A DNA stretch of 64,000 bases, taken from positions 62,001-126,000 of the forward strand of contig JAFGEO010000072.1 in NCBI GenBank assembly GCA_016931575.1, in the 5' to 3' direction. The notes under the pieces are model-generated. The model ran no database searches. It was not told the DNA's origin and saw only the letters and a program-made list of their open reading frames with translations. The position numbers and the translations under genes were made by a program. Source of the DNA: Bacteroidales bacterium (GTDB lineage Bacteria > Bacteroidota > Bacteroidia > Bacteroidales > UBA10428). Positions 18,301 through 26,867 of this stretch are shown piece by piece (within the stretch, counting starts at the first letter, position 1; every line of letters begins with the position of its first letter).

Positions 18301-19597
18301 ATCCAAGGAATGGAAGAAGATCTACCAGGAAATGTTCGATGGGAACTTTGTCGACAACCAGTCAAATTTTGATCTTTGGAAGCGGATTTACGACTATGAT
18401 GACAAGGTTATCTGGGATATTAAGCAGCGTTTGCGATCGCGGCTGATCTATGCTGTGAAGGAACGTTTTAAGGAAAACTGGATTAAGAGACACGAGGATC
18501 CCAAGCAAATTGTAGCCATCAATAATACCCTTTCGGATAAAAGCCTTACGGTGGTATTTGCCCGTCGCTTTGCCACCTATAAACGCGCCCACCTGCTCTT
18601 CAATAATCCTGAGCGACTCGCCAAACTTGTTAATAATCCGGACATGCCGGTACAGTTCATTTTTGCAGGTAAAGCACATCCTGCTGACAAAGCTGGCCAG
18701 GAACTTATTAAACTGATCACCAGTTACTCGAAGCGTCCCGAGTTTCTGGGGAAGATCCTCTTCCTGCAGAATTACAGCATTGGACTTGCCAAATTACTGG
18801 TCTCCGGAGCCGATATCTGGATGAATACCCCGACGCGTCCCCTGGAAGCATCAGGTACCAGTGGGGAAAAGGCTGTTATGAATGGCACCCTGCATTTCAG
18901 CGTACTCGACGGATGGTGGGTGGAGGGCTATCAACCTGATGCCGGCTGGGCTTTAACCAATGAAAGGACCTATGAAAATCAGAATTTTCAGGATAACCTG
19001 GATGCTGAGATCATATACAGCCTGCTTGAAAATGAAATTTTACCTGCCTTCTACAACCGGAACGATCAGGGATATTCTTCGGAATGGGTAGGGTTTATTA
19101 AAAATACCATTGCTGGAGTGTCTCCAAGGTTCACTACCCGCAGGATGATCAACGATTACACCAATCTTTTTTATACCAAGCAGTATAGCCGTTCACAGGA
19201 AATGCTGGCTAACGATTATGAGCTGGCCAAACGTATTTCTTCCTGGAAGCGCCGGATGGTTAGGTTCTGGAACGATATCGAGGTTATCAATGTGAAGATG
19301 TTTGAGAAGAATACCGATACCATTGATACCGGAACCGATTACGAGGGAATTGTGGAAGTCAACCTGAATGGAATTAATCCGGAACATGTGGGGATTGAGC
19401 TTGTTGTTACGGAGAACATGAAAGAACTGATCAATATTCATCCCTTCAGGCTGGTCAAGGCAGAAAAAGGTAAAGCCATGTTTAAGGTTATCATGACGAA
19501 TGACAGGCCGGGAACTTTTAGCTATGGTATCAGAATGTATGCCAAACACGACTTGCTGCCCCACAGGCAGGATTTTGCGCTGATAAAATGGATCTAG
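15368..19597 (+). CDS. glgP: Fused GT3 glycogen synthase and GT35 alpha-glucan phosphorylase
   Basis: Single 1409-aa protein joining glycogen synthesis and breakdown. Residues ~1-560 are a GT3 (eukaryote-like) glycogen synthase: FETSWEVCNQIGGMHTV at the N-terminus, AQFHEW, and EPWGYTPLE with the E-x7-E pair E436/E444. A short acidic linker (~560-575) follows. From ~580 a DUF3417 segment (HNIWWTWDDEAQ) opens an alpha-glucan phosphorylase with MEFGFHDSLKLYSGGLG, HSNEGHSAF, and EASGTSGEKAVMNG, whose lysine (K1168) is the expected PLP anchor. No stop codon or frameshift interrupts it. GT3 enzymes use UDP-glucose, so storage polymer synthesis may bypass ADP-glucose. Last gene of the glycogen operon, 34 bases after GH57. 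Confidence 0.92.
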   Translation: MSEKKNSPDFLFETSWEVCNQIGGMHTVLSTKAPSMVDEFNDKYIVIGPDLVQDSGENPEFIPDNELYADWRRFAEADGFRLKVGRWSVPGKPVTILIDFSDFFSKKDEIFAQLWEDFRLDSISGQWEYIEPALFGYSVGKIIESFIRFNLSNSDRIVAQFHEWMSGAGILYLKKTLPQVATIFTAHATVLGRTLSSHYRPLYDELKEYDPVALARELKVVSKQSLEKLSAGEADVFATVSDLTAMECEQFLQKKVDIILPNGFEDSYIPEPEILLENRETARNKMLGVASLLVSQKLPADAFIVATSGRYEFKNKGIDLFIDTISKLREKDLNRTVVAFLFNPTNNYGARKDLQEALNSGTLVNEGSDMVTHYLHDAEMDPILRRIKERGITNLDPKVKLFYVPAYLNGLDGIFNLTYYDILQGCDQTVFTAYYEPWGYTPLESIAFGIPSVTTTHAGIGRWIKEECDANCKALSIIERKGLDDEQITGKILEAILNLMSAGKEEREKIKDKAIHLSKTALWSSLISYYHEAISMALDHVTSRAGDFVDLGEKPSEPEHEELVPTGNEPKWKRIIVRSKLPNELEKMNTIIHNIWWTWDDEAQELFETIDPELWRASDFNPSILLEQVPYKRLQVLSKDAAYIARLDNVYARFEQYMKGREELKSPKIAYFSMEFGFHDSLKLYSGGLGLLAGDYLKEASDAKVNIVGIGILYRFGYFTQMLTTEGEQQAVYDYQHFSKIPISPVRDEDGEFMTTQIVLPGRIMYARVWHLNIGRIEMYLLDTDFELNTPEDRVVSHRLYGGDEENRLKQELLLGVGGTRALDKLGIHPDIFHSNEGHSAFCGLERMRILMINEQLTFSEAKEIIRASTLFTTHTPVPAGHDHFEEDLLRKYLGHYPNRLQITWDQFMALGRANPNNWKEKFNMSYLASNLAQDVNGVSMLHGAVTRDMFTDLWPGFLPEELHIGYVTNGVHWPTWTSKEWKKIYQEMFDGNFVDNQSNFDLWKRIYDYDDKVIWDIKQRLRSRLIYAVKERFKENWIKRHEDPKQIVAINNTLSDKSLTVVFARRFATYKRAHLLFNNPERLAKLVNNPDMPVQFIFAGKAHPADKAGQELIKLITSYSKRPEFLGKILFLQNYSIGLAKLLVSGADIWMNTPTRPLEASGTSGEKAVMNGTLHFSVLDGWWVEGYQPDAGWALTNERTYENQNFQDNLDAEIIYSLLENEILPAFYNRNDQGYSSEWVGFIKNTIAGVSPRFTTRRMINDYTNLFYTKQYSRSQEMLANDYELAKRISSWKRRMVRFWNDIEVINVKMFEKNTDTIDTGTDYEGIVEVNLNGINPEHVGIELVVTENMKELINIHPFRLVKAEKGKAMFKVIMTNDRPGTFSYGIRMYAKHDLLPHRQDFALIKWI

Positions 19598-19644
19598 GAC
19601 TGACCTTTCGGGGGAGAACAGTCCGTGAAATAAAATAGGAAGGC

Positions 19645-20199
19645 ATGAAAAAGGCTTTTGTTTATTTTGCTGAAGGCTTTGAAGAGATCGAAGCCATCAC
19701 CATTGTCGATGTATTACGTCGTGCAGGAATACCTACCCTTACGATCTCCATCACCGGCCGCAAAGAAGTTACCGGGGCGCATAATATTAAAATGAATACG
19801 GATGCGCTTTTTGAGGAAGTCGATGCTGATGATGCCGAGATATTGATTCTGCCGGGGGGCCTCCCGGGAGCTGACAACCTGAATGCGCATGCCGGCTTGA
19901 AGAACCAACTCAGACTATTTAATGAACAGGGAAGAAAGCTTGCAGCCATTTGCGCTGCGCCCCAGGTTTTAGGAGGACTGGATATCCTGAACGGACAAAG
20001 AGCAGTCTGTTATCCCGGCTTTGAGGAAAAACTCACCGGGGCGGATATTCAATATGAGGCAGCCATAAAATCAGGGAATGTGATTACCGGAAGAGGACCA
20101 GGAGCCGCTCTGGATTTTGCCCTGATGATAGTGTCTGAGTTAAAAGGGGCACAGCTGGCAGATACACTGGCCAGAGGGATGTTGGTACAGACATGGTAA
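19645..20199 (+). CDS. DJ-1/PfpI family protein
   Basis: Cytoplasmic 184-aa protein of the DJ-1/ThiJ/YajL group. It shows the opening FAEGFEEIEA with the conserved glutamate (E16), the ILPGGLPGADNL loop, and the nucleophile elbow AAICAAPQVLGG with Cys 103. A late GPGAALDFAL motif matches the family. Members are linked to oxidative stress protection or glyoxalase-like activity; the specific role is unknown. It lies 47 bases downstream of the glycogen phosphorylase fusion and could be co-transcribed, but it has no obvious functional link. Confidence 0.9.
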   Translation: MKKAFVYFAEGFEEIEAITIVDVLRRAGIPTLTISITGRKEVTGAHNIKMNTDALFEEVDADDAEILILPGGLPGADNLNAHAGLKNQLRLFNEQGRKLAAICAAPQVLGGLDILNGQRAVCYPGFEEKLTGADIQYEAAIKSGNVITGRGPGAALDFALMIVSELKGAQLADTLARGMLVQTW

Positions 20200-20309
20200 A
20201 CTGGCTATATCTCCTGGTCAATAGGATTTATGCACATACTTTCCGTTTTGTTGATATCTTAGGAATAATGTACACCGGTCATGTAGCCTTTAAGCAAGCT
20301 TTATTTTAC

Positions 20310-20317
20310 TATTTTTG
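20310..20317 (+). promoter_or_regulatory. -7 promoter box upstream of thioredoxin
   Basis: TATTTTTG matches TAnnTTTG exactly and lies 36 bases before the trxA ATG in an AT-rich gap. No convincing -33 TTTG was found; TTTA at 20289-20292 is 17 bases away. Confidence 0.4.
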
Positions 20318-20353
20318 TTTATGTTGTATTGTATTAACCTAATATTTTAGAAG

Positions 20354-20671
20354 ATGGCTTTAGAGATAACAGATGCAAATTTTGACGAGGTGGTTTTGAA
20401 GGCTGATAAACCTGTCATTGTCGATTTCTGGGCGGAATGGTGCGGACCCTGTCGCATGGTAGGTCCTATTGTTGTCGAGATCGGTGAGGAATATGCAGGC
20501 AAGGCAATTGTTGGTAAGGTTGACGTGGACAATAATCCCGGAGTAGCCTCGAAATTCGGCATCAGAAATATACCCACCATCTTATTTTTTAAGGGAGGTG
20601 AAATAAAGGACAAGCAAGTGGGGGCCTGTCCGAAAAGTACTTTGGTAAATAAACTGGAAACACTGCTTTAA
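20354..20671 (+). CDS. trxA: Thioredoxin
   Basis: Canonical 105-aa cytoplasmic thioredoxin, a general protein disulfide reductase fed by thioredoxin reductase. The active site WCGPC gives C30 and C33, preceded by the VDFWAEW strand and followed by the cis-proline motif NIPTILFF. Length and fold order are standard. It has its own -7 box at 20310-20317 and lies 68 bases upstream of a membrane protein gene that may be co-transcribed. It contrasts with the cysteine-less TlpA-like protein at 8888-10075. Confidence 0.97.
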   Translation: MALEITDANFDEVVLKADKPVIVDFWAEWCGPCRMVGPIVVEIGEEYAGKAIVGKVDVDNNPGVASKFGIRNIPTILFFKGGEIKDKQVGACPKSTLVNKLETLL

Positions 20672-20739
20672 ACAATATACCGGATTGATCAGAAAGGGTC
20701 TTCGCGGGGCCTGCTGCTCAAACCTATCCCCAAAGGGCG

Positions 20740-21726
20740 ATGATAAAATTTCTTCGTAATAATCAACAGATCTTTATCTTTCTGATATTTCTTTACGGAG
20801 TTCTTGCTGTTTTTATAGCTTACTTTGCAAAGTACCCTCAAACCTACTACAACTCTCCATTTGAAATGCCCCTGTTGCTGGACATCTATCTGAACACATC
20901 AGGGAAGGGTACAATGGTGGTATTAGCTTTGCTGGTATACCTTGGGTTAATTATCACTGGTTTTTTTCTGGTCAGACTTGGGATTAATTACCAGATTGTT
21001 TCCCAACGGTCTCAGTTTGCGGCACTTTTCTTAATTGCATTAAGCAGCTTTTGTTTTGGCAGGGAGTTATTCAGCGGGGCAGGGGTGGCAGCTATCTTTC
21101 TTCTCTTCAGTCTTGAACGGGTTGTTGGTTCCATTGATCAGAAAGGACTTTCATACCGCTTCCTGGATGCGGGTATTTTACTGGCCTGTGGAAGCTTTTT
21201 TTACCTGAACATGATCTTTTTACTACCTTTTCTCTGGCTTGCTCAATTAATTCTGCGCCCTGTTAGCTGGAGGGAATTAGTGTTTACGCTGATGGGGATA
21301 TTACTGCCTGCAGTATTTTATTTTTCCGGGGCATTTATTCTGGGAAAACCCATAGATAAAATCTTTATCCGCCTGGAAGAGTGGATCTTTTTAAAGAAAG
21401 TTATTGAAGTAAATAGTTACCTATTATCTGGAATTATATCGTACCTCTTCATGATGATCGTCGGGAGTATTTTTGCGTTAAGAAAGTTTGCCGCAGCAAA
21501 GATCCAGTCCCGGAAACTCCACCAACTTCTTTTGTTGCTTTTCATTAATATTCTGGGGGTTATGCTGATTATTCCTTCCGCCGGACTGGAAATATTCTTC
21601 CTCCTGGCTATTCCGTCGTCTATACTCCTATCGATCTATTTTACGGAATGCAGGAATAATTTTATTAACCGTTTAATTTTATTTATCTTGCTTCTTATCC
21701 CATTGTTCATTAATCTGCTGGCATAA
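20740..21726 (+). CDS. Polytopic membrane protein (DUF6427-like)
   Basis: Integral inner-membrane protein of 328 aa, dominated by hydrophobic segments (~9-10 helices), with conserved short features near the N-terminus (MIKFLRNNQQIFIF, FEMPLLLDIYL) and FLPFLWLAQLILRP in the middle. The pattern resembles the Bacteroidota-specific DUF6427 family, for which no function is established. No catalytic or transport motif is visible. It ends just before a bidirectional terminator at 21731-21754 and converges on the signalling operon. Confidence 0.6.
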   Translation: MIKFLRNNQQIFIFLIFLYGVLAVFIAYFAKYPQTYYNSPFEMPLLLDIYLNTSGKGTMVVLALLVYLGLIITGFFLVRLGINYQIVSQRSQFAALFLIALSSFCFGRELFSGAGVAAIFLLFSLERVVGSIDQKGLSYRFLDAGILLACGSFFYLNMIFLLPFLWLAQLILRPVSWRELVFTLMGILLPAVFYFSGAFILGKPIDKIFIRLEEWIFLKKVIEVNSYLLSGIISYLFMMIVGSIFALRKFAAAKIQSRKLHQLLLLLFINILGVMLIIPSAGLEIFFLLAIPSSILLSIYFTECRNNFINRLILFILLLIPLFINLLA

Positions 21727-21730
21727 AAAA

Positions 21731-21754
21731 AGAGCTAACCTGGCGGATAGCTCT
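21731..21754. terminator. Bidirectional terminator between convergent genes
   Basis: AGAGCTA (21731-21737) pairs with TAGCTCT (21748-21754) around a 10-base loop. The A-run before it gives a U-tract for the minus-strand operon ending at 21777, and ATTTTTT follows on the plus side, so it can stop transcription from both sides. Confidence 0.65.
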
Positions 21755-21776
21755 CACTCTATTTTTTATCATAAGG

Positions 21777-22217
21777 TTATAACTTCTTAACAAAGGAAAG
21801 AATGCCAACAGCTTCACCTGCCTTTCCTTCTTTAAATGAAATGAAGATATGGTAGACGCCTGTTTTCTGGCATTTAAAATCAAAAAACGGAAAATCCTGC
21901 CCTGTATTCGGGAAGTAAGTGCTACCCTGGAGAACGTTCATATCAAAAAGTTGAAGATAGGCTTCACCTTCTGAATCAGGTGCAGTACAGATCGAGAATC
22001 GGTATTGAGTATTTTTACTCAGCACCATGGAAAATTTTGCGGATGGAGGATTTCCTCCGGGAACACCGGCATCCAATTTTACTACAAGATCTTTCAGATA
22101 GGTTACGTTGCCCGCCGCCGCAGCACATTGAGCAACAAGTTCAACATTATCCTGTGCAAAAATTTCAGAAGAAAGTAGAAACGTGGAAAGGAATATAAGC
22201 TTCAGGAAATTTTTCAT
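21777..22217 (-). CDS. Small secreted protein, unknown function
   Basis: 146-aa protein with a Sec signal peptide (KLIFLSTFLLSSEIFA, cleaved before QDNVE). The mature part is beta-rich with four cysteines in all (AQCAAA, FSICTAPD, FDFKCQKTG), which suggests disulfides or metal binding in the periplasm. The C-terminal GVYHIFISFKEGKAGEAVGIL resembles the last strands of small beta-sandwich domains. No family recognised. It starts 1 base after the preceding lipoprotein gene and is the last gene of the long signalling operon, before the terminator at 21731-21754. It may therefore be an extracytoplasmic partner or output of that system. Confidence 0.65.
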   Translation of the reverse strand: MKNFLKLIFLSTFLLSSEIFAQDNVELVAQCAAAAGNVTYLKDLVVKLDAGVPGGNPPSAKFSMVLSKNTQYRFSICTAPDSEGEAYLQLFDMNVLQGSTYFPNTGQDFPFFDFKCQKTGVYHIFISFKEGKAGEAVGILSFVKKL

Positions 22218-22218
22218 A

Positions 22219-23154
22219 TTAGATACTGGTTAGCTTGTTACGGATAATTTCAGTTTTCTGGATGATGTTGTTAAGTGTACTTTTTTCAATCGAAATTACG
22301 CTTTCATCTTTCTGTTCAATGGTAAGAACACCATCAATAACAACAGCCACAGGCTCACCCGGGATAACCTGGATCTCAACCTTATCAAATTCAGTTTTCA
22401 GTAGATTGACTTGTTCAACCAGCTGTCCGAAGTTTGGAAGATTACGATAATTATCAAGGATGATCAAGAGTTTTTCCAGAATTATTTTTTGTTCTCCTAT
22501 TCTTTCTTTAAGTGTTTCGCTGGTATTATCAACTTTTTGAAGATTACCGGCAACCTGGGTGATCAGATACATACTTTCGATCCAAACGCCCATGATCATC
22601 AGGGTGCTTAGTTCACTACGCTTGTCATCACGAAGGTACCGGTCCATCTGGTTAAAGCTGTGTACCGAGATATACATAAGAGAATCCAGATTCTGGTTAT
22701 TCTGTGCCAGTCGCTTCATGGTGGTGAAATCGAAAAACTGGCCAACCCTAACCTTATCAGCCAATGATTTAATAGCTGTAAGATACTCCATCACGGAGTT
22801 GGTCTTGTTGTACATATTCAGGTAACCAAGGTCCGCAGCATAAATACCCAGGTAGAAAGCCTGTTGATAAACGGATGTTAATTCATCAGCATTTGCAGTG
22901 GGTGCCAGGTATCGGGTAGAGAATTCGACCTTAAGATCCTTAAGCAGGGCAGCCATTTCTACAGGAGAAGCTATGTTTTCAATGAAGTCATCCATAACAT
23001 CACTTGAGATAGAAGGAGGCAGTAAAGAATCGACTCCCATTGAGATAGTATCCTTTATAGGCTCACGTTTTTTTCTATCGATCGTAGTATCGTTTGAGCC
23101 ACATCCAACAATCAGGACACCGGTAATAAAAAGCGAGATTATATTTCTTATCAT
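22219..23154 (-). CDS. Lipoprotein of the signalling operon, unknown function
   Basis: 311-aa lipoprotein; ATG at 23154 is preferred over an upstream start because it gives a clean SPII signal (MIRNIISLFITGVLIVGCG). The mature protein is mostly alpha-helical with phrases such as AFYLGIYAADLGYLNMYN and NLQKVDNTSETLKERIGEQ, and a hydrophobic patch (LMIMGVWIESMYLITQ). No known domain or catalytic motif was recognised. It lies 79 bases after the ABC transporter gene and 1 base before the small secreted protein gene. Periplasmic location next to an ABC transporter suggests an accessory or sensing role, which is inference. Confidence 0.65.
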   Translation of the reverse strand: MIRNIISLFITGVLIVGCGSNDTTIDRKKREPIKDTISMGVDSLLPPSISSDVMDDFIENIASPVEMAALLKDLKVEFSTRYLAPTANADELTSVYQQAFYLGIYAADLGYLNMYNKTNSVMEYLTAIKSLADKVRVGQFFDFTTMKRLAQNNQNLDSLMYISVHSFNQMDRYLRDDKRSELSTLMIMGVWIESMYLITQVAGNLQKVDNTSETLKERIGEQKIILEKLLIILDNYRNLPNFGQLVEQVNLLKTEFDKVEIQVIPGEPVAVVIDGVLTIEQKDESVISIEKSTLNNIIQKTEIIRNKLTSI

Positions 23155-23233
23155 AGCTTTCAAGATTTGCTCTAAATGGGTTACAAATGTAACAAGAACC
23201 ATAAAGATATTAAAAATCTGTTTTACTTAAAAT

Positions 23234-26200
23234 CTAATTTCTTTTAATTGGAATCCTGATCGATAACAACCTCCTCAGTACGTCGAAATAAAGCATAACG
23301 TAGAGCAGGGTGGTTAGGATCCAGATTACTACCATATTGAACCAGTATGTTTCAAAATACTGACCCCAGAAATGCTTTTTAGGGGCATACAGATGCGAAC
23401 GGAAACTAAGTTTATGTTCTGGCACCGGGTATTCATAGATGGGATCAATATGCTGGATAAACTGATTCTCATAAACGAGGATTTTATTCTTTTCATATAC
23501 CTTTTTCAGGATGTCAGCGATACCTTCATTGTAATAGTCATTGAACTTATCGTGATATGCTTTCTTTTTGGCAGTTCTCTTTTTCGGATCGGTTTCAAAG
23601 TCCCCGGTAGCTTTACCGACCATGTTCATGCGATACAGGTTGGCTTCTCTGAACAGGTTGCTATAGAAATTCTTTAGCGCTTCAAGGTAAGTTTCGAAGA
23701 GTTTGCACTCTTCGAGGCTAAAATTGTCAGGCGATATCTTATCAAGATCGAAGAAGTAACAATCCGTTTCACTGAAGCTTACGGCGTCTTTTACCGTTGA
23801 ATCAATGGCATTCAGGTAAAGCTGCGTCTGCAGCGTGTCCGTTTTCGAATTGAAGTCCATTTCAATCCGGTCCAGGCGCTGATTTTCCTTCCGGGCTTCA
23901 TGGATAAGCAATAGGATATTGTTCCTGAAGTTTTCGTTTTTCGGTCCTTTTTGCGCATTCTCACTTTTCTGAATGGTCTTTTTCACAGAATGCAGACTGT
24001 CGCTCATAGACGATAACCAGTATACTTTCTTGAAATCAGAGAAGCTTTCGATGCGTTCCACATCATAATATTCCCGGGTATGATCATTATACTTGAACTG
24101 ATGAACCATCAGAGCTTCATATCCCCATTTGGTAACCATCATTTCAGCAATAAAGGGAACCTTATCGACCCTTCCGATGGTCCGGTTAAGTTTGTCGAAG
24201 CTGAACATGGCACCGCTCAGGATCATCATGGGGATCATCAGGAGCGGGATCAGGATATAAATGGTCACGGCAGAATTAAAAGTAGCCGAGATATTCAGGC
24301 CTAGGAGGTTGGCAAAGGCAGCAGTAGAAAACAGGGCAAACCAATAGATGAACCCCATACCTTTAATTCCCAGAATGCTGTTGGCGATCAGAACGAAAAG
24401 AAATGTCTGTATTGCGCTAATGAGAAACAGGATAAAAATCTTTGAAATAAGGTAGCTGGACTTGCTTAGGTTAAGGAATTTTTCCCTTTTCAGGATCTTT
24501 CGGTCTTTCACAATTTCTTCGGCACTGACCATTAAACCCAGGAACAGGGCGACAATCAGGGACATGAAAATAAAGATATGGATGTTGCTGTTTTCCCTGA
24601 AAATATACTTATTCGAATTCGGATCTTCGATAAAGCGTATGAGGTATGAGAGGATAAAGCCTAGAACAGGGGCCTCAAGCAGGTTTAAAGTAACATACTG
24701 TGTATTACTAATTTTAGACAGAAAATCACGAATACCATAGATTCTCAGCTGGGTAAGCCAGTTTGGGATATTAAGGGATTTTGGAGGATTTTCGGTAATC
24801 TCCTTGACTTCTTCCTTTTTGAAATTGTTCAGGTAATGCTCTTCCCACTTCTCGGGGGCTACCTTCCGGAGATCAGTATAGTTACCGAATTCATCGACCA
24901 CATGCGCTTCGATGATGTTAAAGAGGAGTTCCGGGTTTACATTACCACAGGTAGGGCATTCGCCGACCTCGGAGTTAATCTGGGCGTCCATCCGTTTGAA
25001 ATACATTACGCCCTCTACGGGATTTCCGCAATAGATGAGATACCCGCCTGTATCGAGGATAATCATCTTGTCGAACATCTTGTAGATATCGGAAGAAGGT
25101 TGATGGATGACTACAAAGATCAGCTTGCCTTTCAGACTGAGTTCCCTCAACAGGTCCATCACGTTTTCTGAGTCCCTGGAGGAAAGCCCGGAGGTAGGTT
25201 CATCCACAAAGAGGATGGAAGGTTCACGGATCAGTTCCAAGGCAATATTCAGTCTTTTACGCTGACCCCCGCTGATGGTTTTTTTCAGGGGAGAACCCAC
25301 TTTCAGGTCTTTTCTGTCAAGGAGTCCCAGGTTGGTCAGTGTTTTATGGACGAGGTCGGTAATATCCTTGTCTGATTTATCCTTGAAACAGAGTTTTGCG
25401 TTATAGTAAAGGTTTTGAAATACCGTAAGTTCTTCGATGAGCAGATCGTCCTGTGGGATGAGACCAATTACACCCTCAAGTTTTTCCTTTTCTTTATGCA
25501 GGTCAATGCCATTGATGATAACTTCACCTGTGGTGGGCGTGTCAATTCCGGATAGTACATTCAGGAGCGTGGTTTTTCCGGCACCACTGGCTCCCATAAT
25601 ACCGATCAGGCGGCCATGACCTTCGGAGAAGGCTATGTTGCGAAGGCCCAGGTTTCCATTAGGAAATTGGAAGCTTAGATCGCGAACAGTATAGGATATC
25701 TTGCTGGAGGTAATATCCGCCATAAAGTGTGCAACAACATCGCTGTAATAAACAGGTGCTCCCTTGGGAAGTTTTACAGTGCTGCCGTTGGCATAGAGGT
25801 ATATACGTGAATAATTGATCGGTAATCCATTAAGGAAAAGCTCTTCATTTCCGGTATACTTTAGGAAGTAGAGATCAACGCTCTGAATCCGGAGGATGAA
25901 AATGTTACCATCCAACTGTTTGGTAGTGATGATTTTAGCATGCTTAAATTTTTCCTTCTGATCATTAATAATCAGGATGTTCTCGTTGTCAAGTTCTGAA
26001 AATTCATTTTTGACAACAAAGGATTCAATGCTGCTAAATTCTTCCTGGGTAATATTAAACACTTCGGCAACCGTATTCAGGATTGCCATACGCTGATCTG
26101 TAAATTTCCGGTCGGCATTAATGATTTCAAAAAGCCGCACCAGGGCTACCACTTTTTGTTTTTGGGTCAGGGTTTTGTTGATTTTCTTACACAGCCCCAG

Positions 26201-26434
26201 AATCCGTACAGAATCTTTTACAGATGTGAGCTTATTCTTTTTAGGCTCCTCTGCTGTTTCACTCAGTCCTGCATGCTGCTCAAACAGTGCATAATACTCA
26301 GATACTTTTTCTGCCGTTAGCTGTTGCTGCAGAAAGTTCTTTACGTATTCGACCTGGGTTGATTCAACACCTTCATCTTGTTTTGCCACAATGGCAAACA
26401 ACTGCATCAGAGCTTTTAGAATTTCCTCACTCAT
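23234..26434 (-). CDS. Large ABC transporter (ATPase-permease fusion) with TerB-like N-terminal domain
   Basis: 1066-aa ABCG-like half-transporter. Residues ~1-135 are helical and TerB-like (LMQLFAIVAKQDEGVES, NADRKFTDQRMAIL). A beta-rich stretch ~150-240 may be FHA-like, as in other bacterial ABC-2 fusions. The ATPase follows: Walker A GASGAGKTT at 281-289, signature ISGGQRKRL at 387-395, Walker B ILFVDE at 407-412. A CPTCGNVNPELLF motif follows the ATPase. Helices at ~590-790 form the ABC-2 membrane domain, interrupted by a long charged soluble extension before a final helix (VVIWILTTLLYVMLYF). It is 36 bases downstream of the SiaC-like gene, an unusual partner. The substrate is unknown. 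Confidence 0.85.
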   Translation of the reverse strand: MSEEILKALMQLFAIVAKQDEGVESTQVEYVKNFLQQQLTAEKVSEYYALFEQHAGLSETAEEPKKNKLTSVKDSVRILGLCKKINKTLTQKQKVVALVRLFEIINADRKFTDQRMAILNTVAEVFNITQEEFSSIESFVVKNEFSELDNENILIINDQKEKFKHAKIITTKQLDGNIFILRIQSVDLYFLKYTGNEELFLNGLPINYSRIYLYANGSTVKLPKGAPVYYSDVVAHFMADITSSKISYTVRDLSFQFPNGNLGLRNIAFSEGHGRLIGIMGASGAGKTTLLNVLSGIDTPTTGEVIINGIDLHKEKEKLEGVIGLIPQDDLLIEELTVFQNLYYNAKLCFKDKSDKDITDLVHKTLTNLGLLDRKDLKVGSPLKKTISGGQRKRLNIALELIREPSILFVDEPTSGLSSRDSENVMDLLRELSLKGKLIFVVIHQPSSDIYKMFDKMIILDTGGYLIYCGNPVEGVMYFKRMDAQINSEVGECPTCGNVNPELLFNIIEAHVVDEFGNYTDLRKVAPEKWEEHYLNNFKKEEVKEITENPPKSLNIPNWLTQLRIYGIRDFLSKISNTQYVTLNLLEAPVLGFILSYLIRFIEDPNSNKYIFRENSNIHIFIFMSLIVALFLGLMVSAEEIVKDRKILKREKFLNLSKSSYLISKIFILFLISAIQTFLFVLIANSILGIKGMGFIYWFALFSTAAFANLLGLNISATFNSAVTIYILIPLLMIPMMILSGAMFSFDKLNRTIGRVDKVPFIAEMMVTKWGYEALMVHQFKYNDHTREYYDVERIESFSDFKKVYWLSSMSDSLHSVKKTIQKSENAQKGPKNENFRNNILLLIHEARKENQRLDRIEMDFNSKTDTLQTQLYLNAIDSTVKDAVSFSETDCYFFDLDKISPDNFSLEECKLFETYLEALKNFYSNLFREANLYRMNMVGKATGDFETDPKKRTAKKKAYHDKFNDYYNEGIADILKKVYEKNKILVYENQFIQHIDPIYEYPVPEHKLSFRSHLYAPKKHFWGQYFETYWFNMVVIWILTTLLYVMLYFDVLRRLLSIRIPIKRN

Positions 26435-26470
26435 AATAAACTATTAGTTGTTCAGGAAATAATGTCTTTA

Positions 26471-26851
26471 TTATCCTGAATAAGGAACTTGTTCAAAGGG
26501 AACATCAACAATATCGGCATACTCCTCGCCGGCTTCTTCCATATCCTCGTCATCTTCCGGGAAATGCCAGCGAATAAGCACATCATTGCCGTTTTCGTGG
26601 ATTTCTTCCAGTTTCATCAGGATGTCAAGTAATAATTTTGAAGAAGCTGTATTAAAATATACCAGCTTAAAGTTGAAGATTGTTTTTGGATTGGGATCCT
26701 GAGCATACTCCTCAAGCCATGATAAAACCGGGTCATAAAAGGAGGCTACATCCTCGGGTAATGATCGCCCGGATATTTCCATAAGTTCAGTTTCCTTATC
26801 CAATGTTACCTTGGGTGTATCTTCAGTTCCTTGAATTTTGATAGTTTCCAT
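26471..26851 (-). CDS. SiaC-family regulatory phosphoprotein (DUF1987)
   Basis: 126-aa cytoplasmic protein of the DUF1987/SiaC family. SiaC is a switch protein phosphorylated by the kinase SiaB and dephosphorylated by the phosphatase SiaA in Pseudomonas. The family motifs are present: TPKVTLDKETELMEISGRS, EDVASFYDPVLSWLEEY and the central VYFNTASSKLLLDIL. Its Thr 68 sits at the same motif and number as the phosphorylated Thr reported for SiaC. The C-terminal end is acidic (EDDEDMEEAGEEYADI). Kinase- and phosphatase-like genes lie immediately upstream. No diguanylate cyclase, the known SiaC target, is encoded nearby; the ABC transporter is the nearest downstream gene. Confidence 0.85.
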   Translation of the reverse strand: METIKIQGTEDTPKVTLDKETELMEISGRSLPEDVASFYDPVLSWLEEYAQDPNPKTIFNFKLVYFNTASSKLLLDILMKLEEIHENGNDVLIRWHFPEDDEDMEEAGEEYADIVDVPFEQVPYSG

Positions 26852-26867
26852 AGCTACGCTTTTTGTT

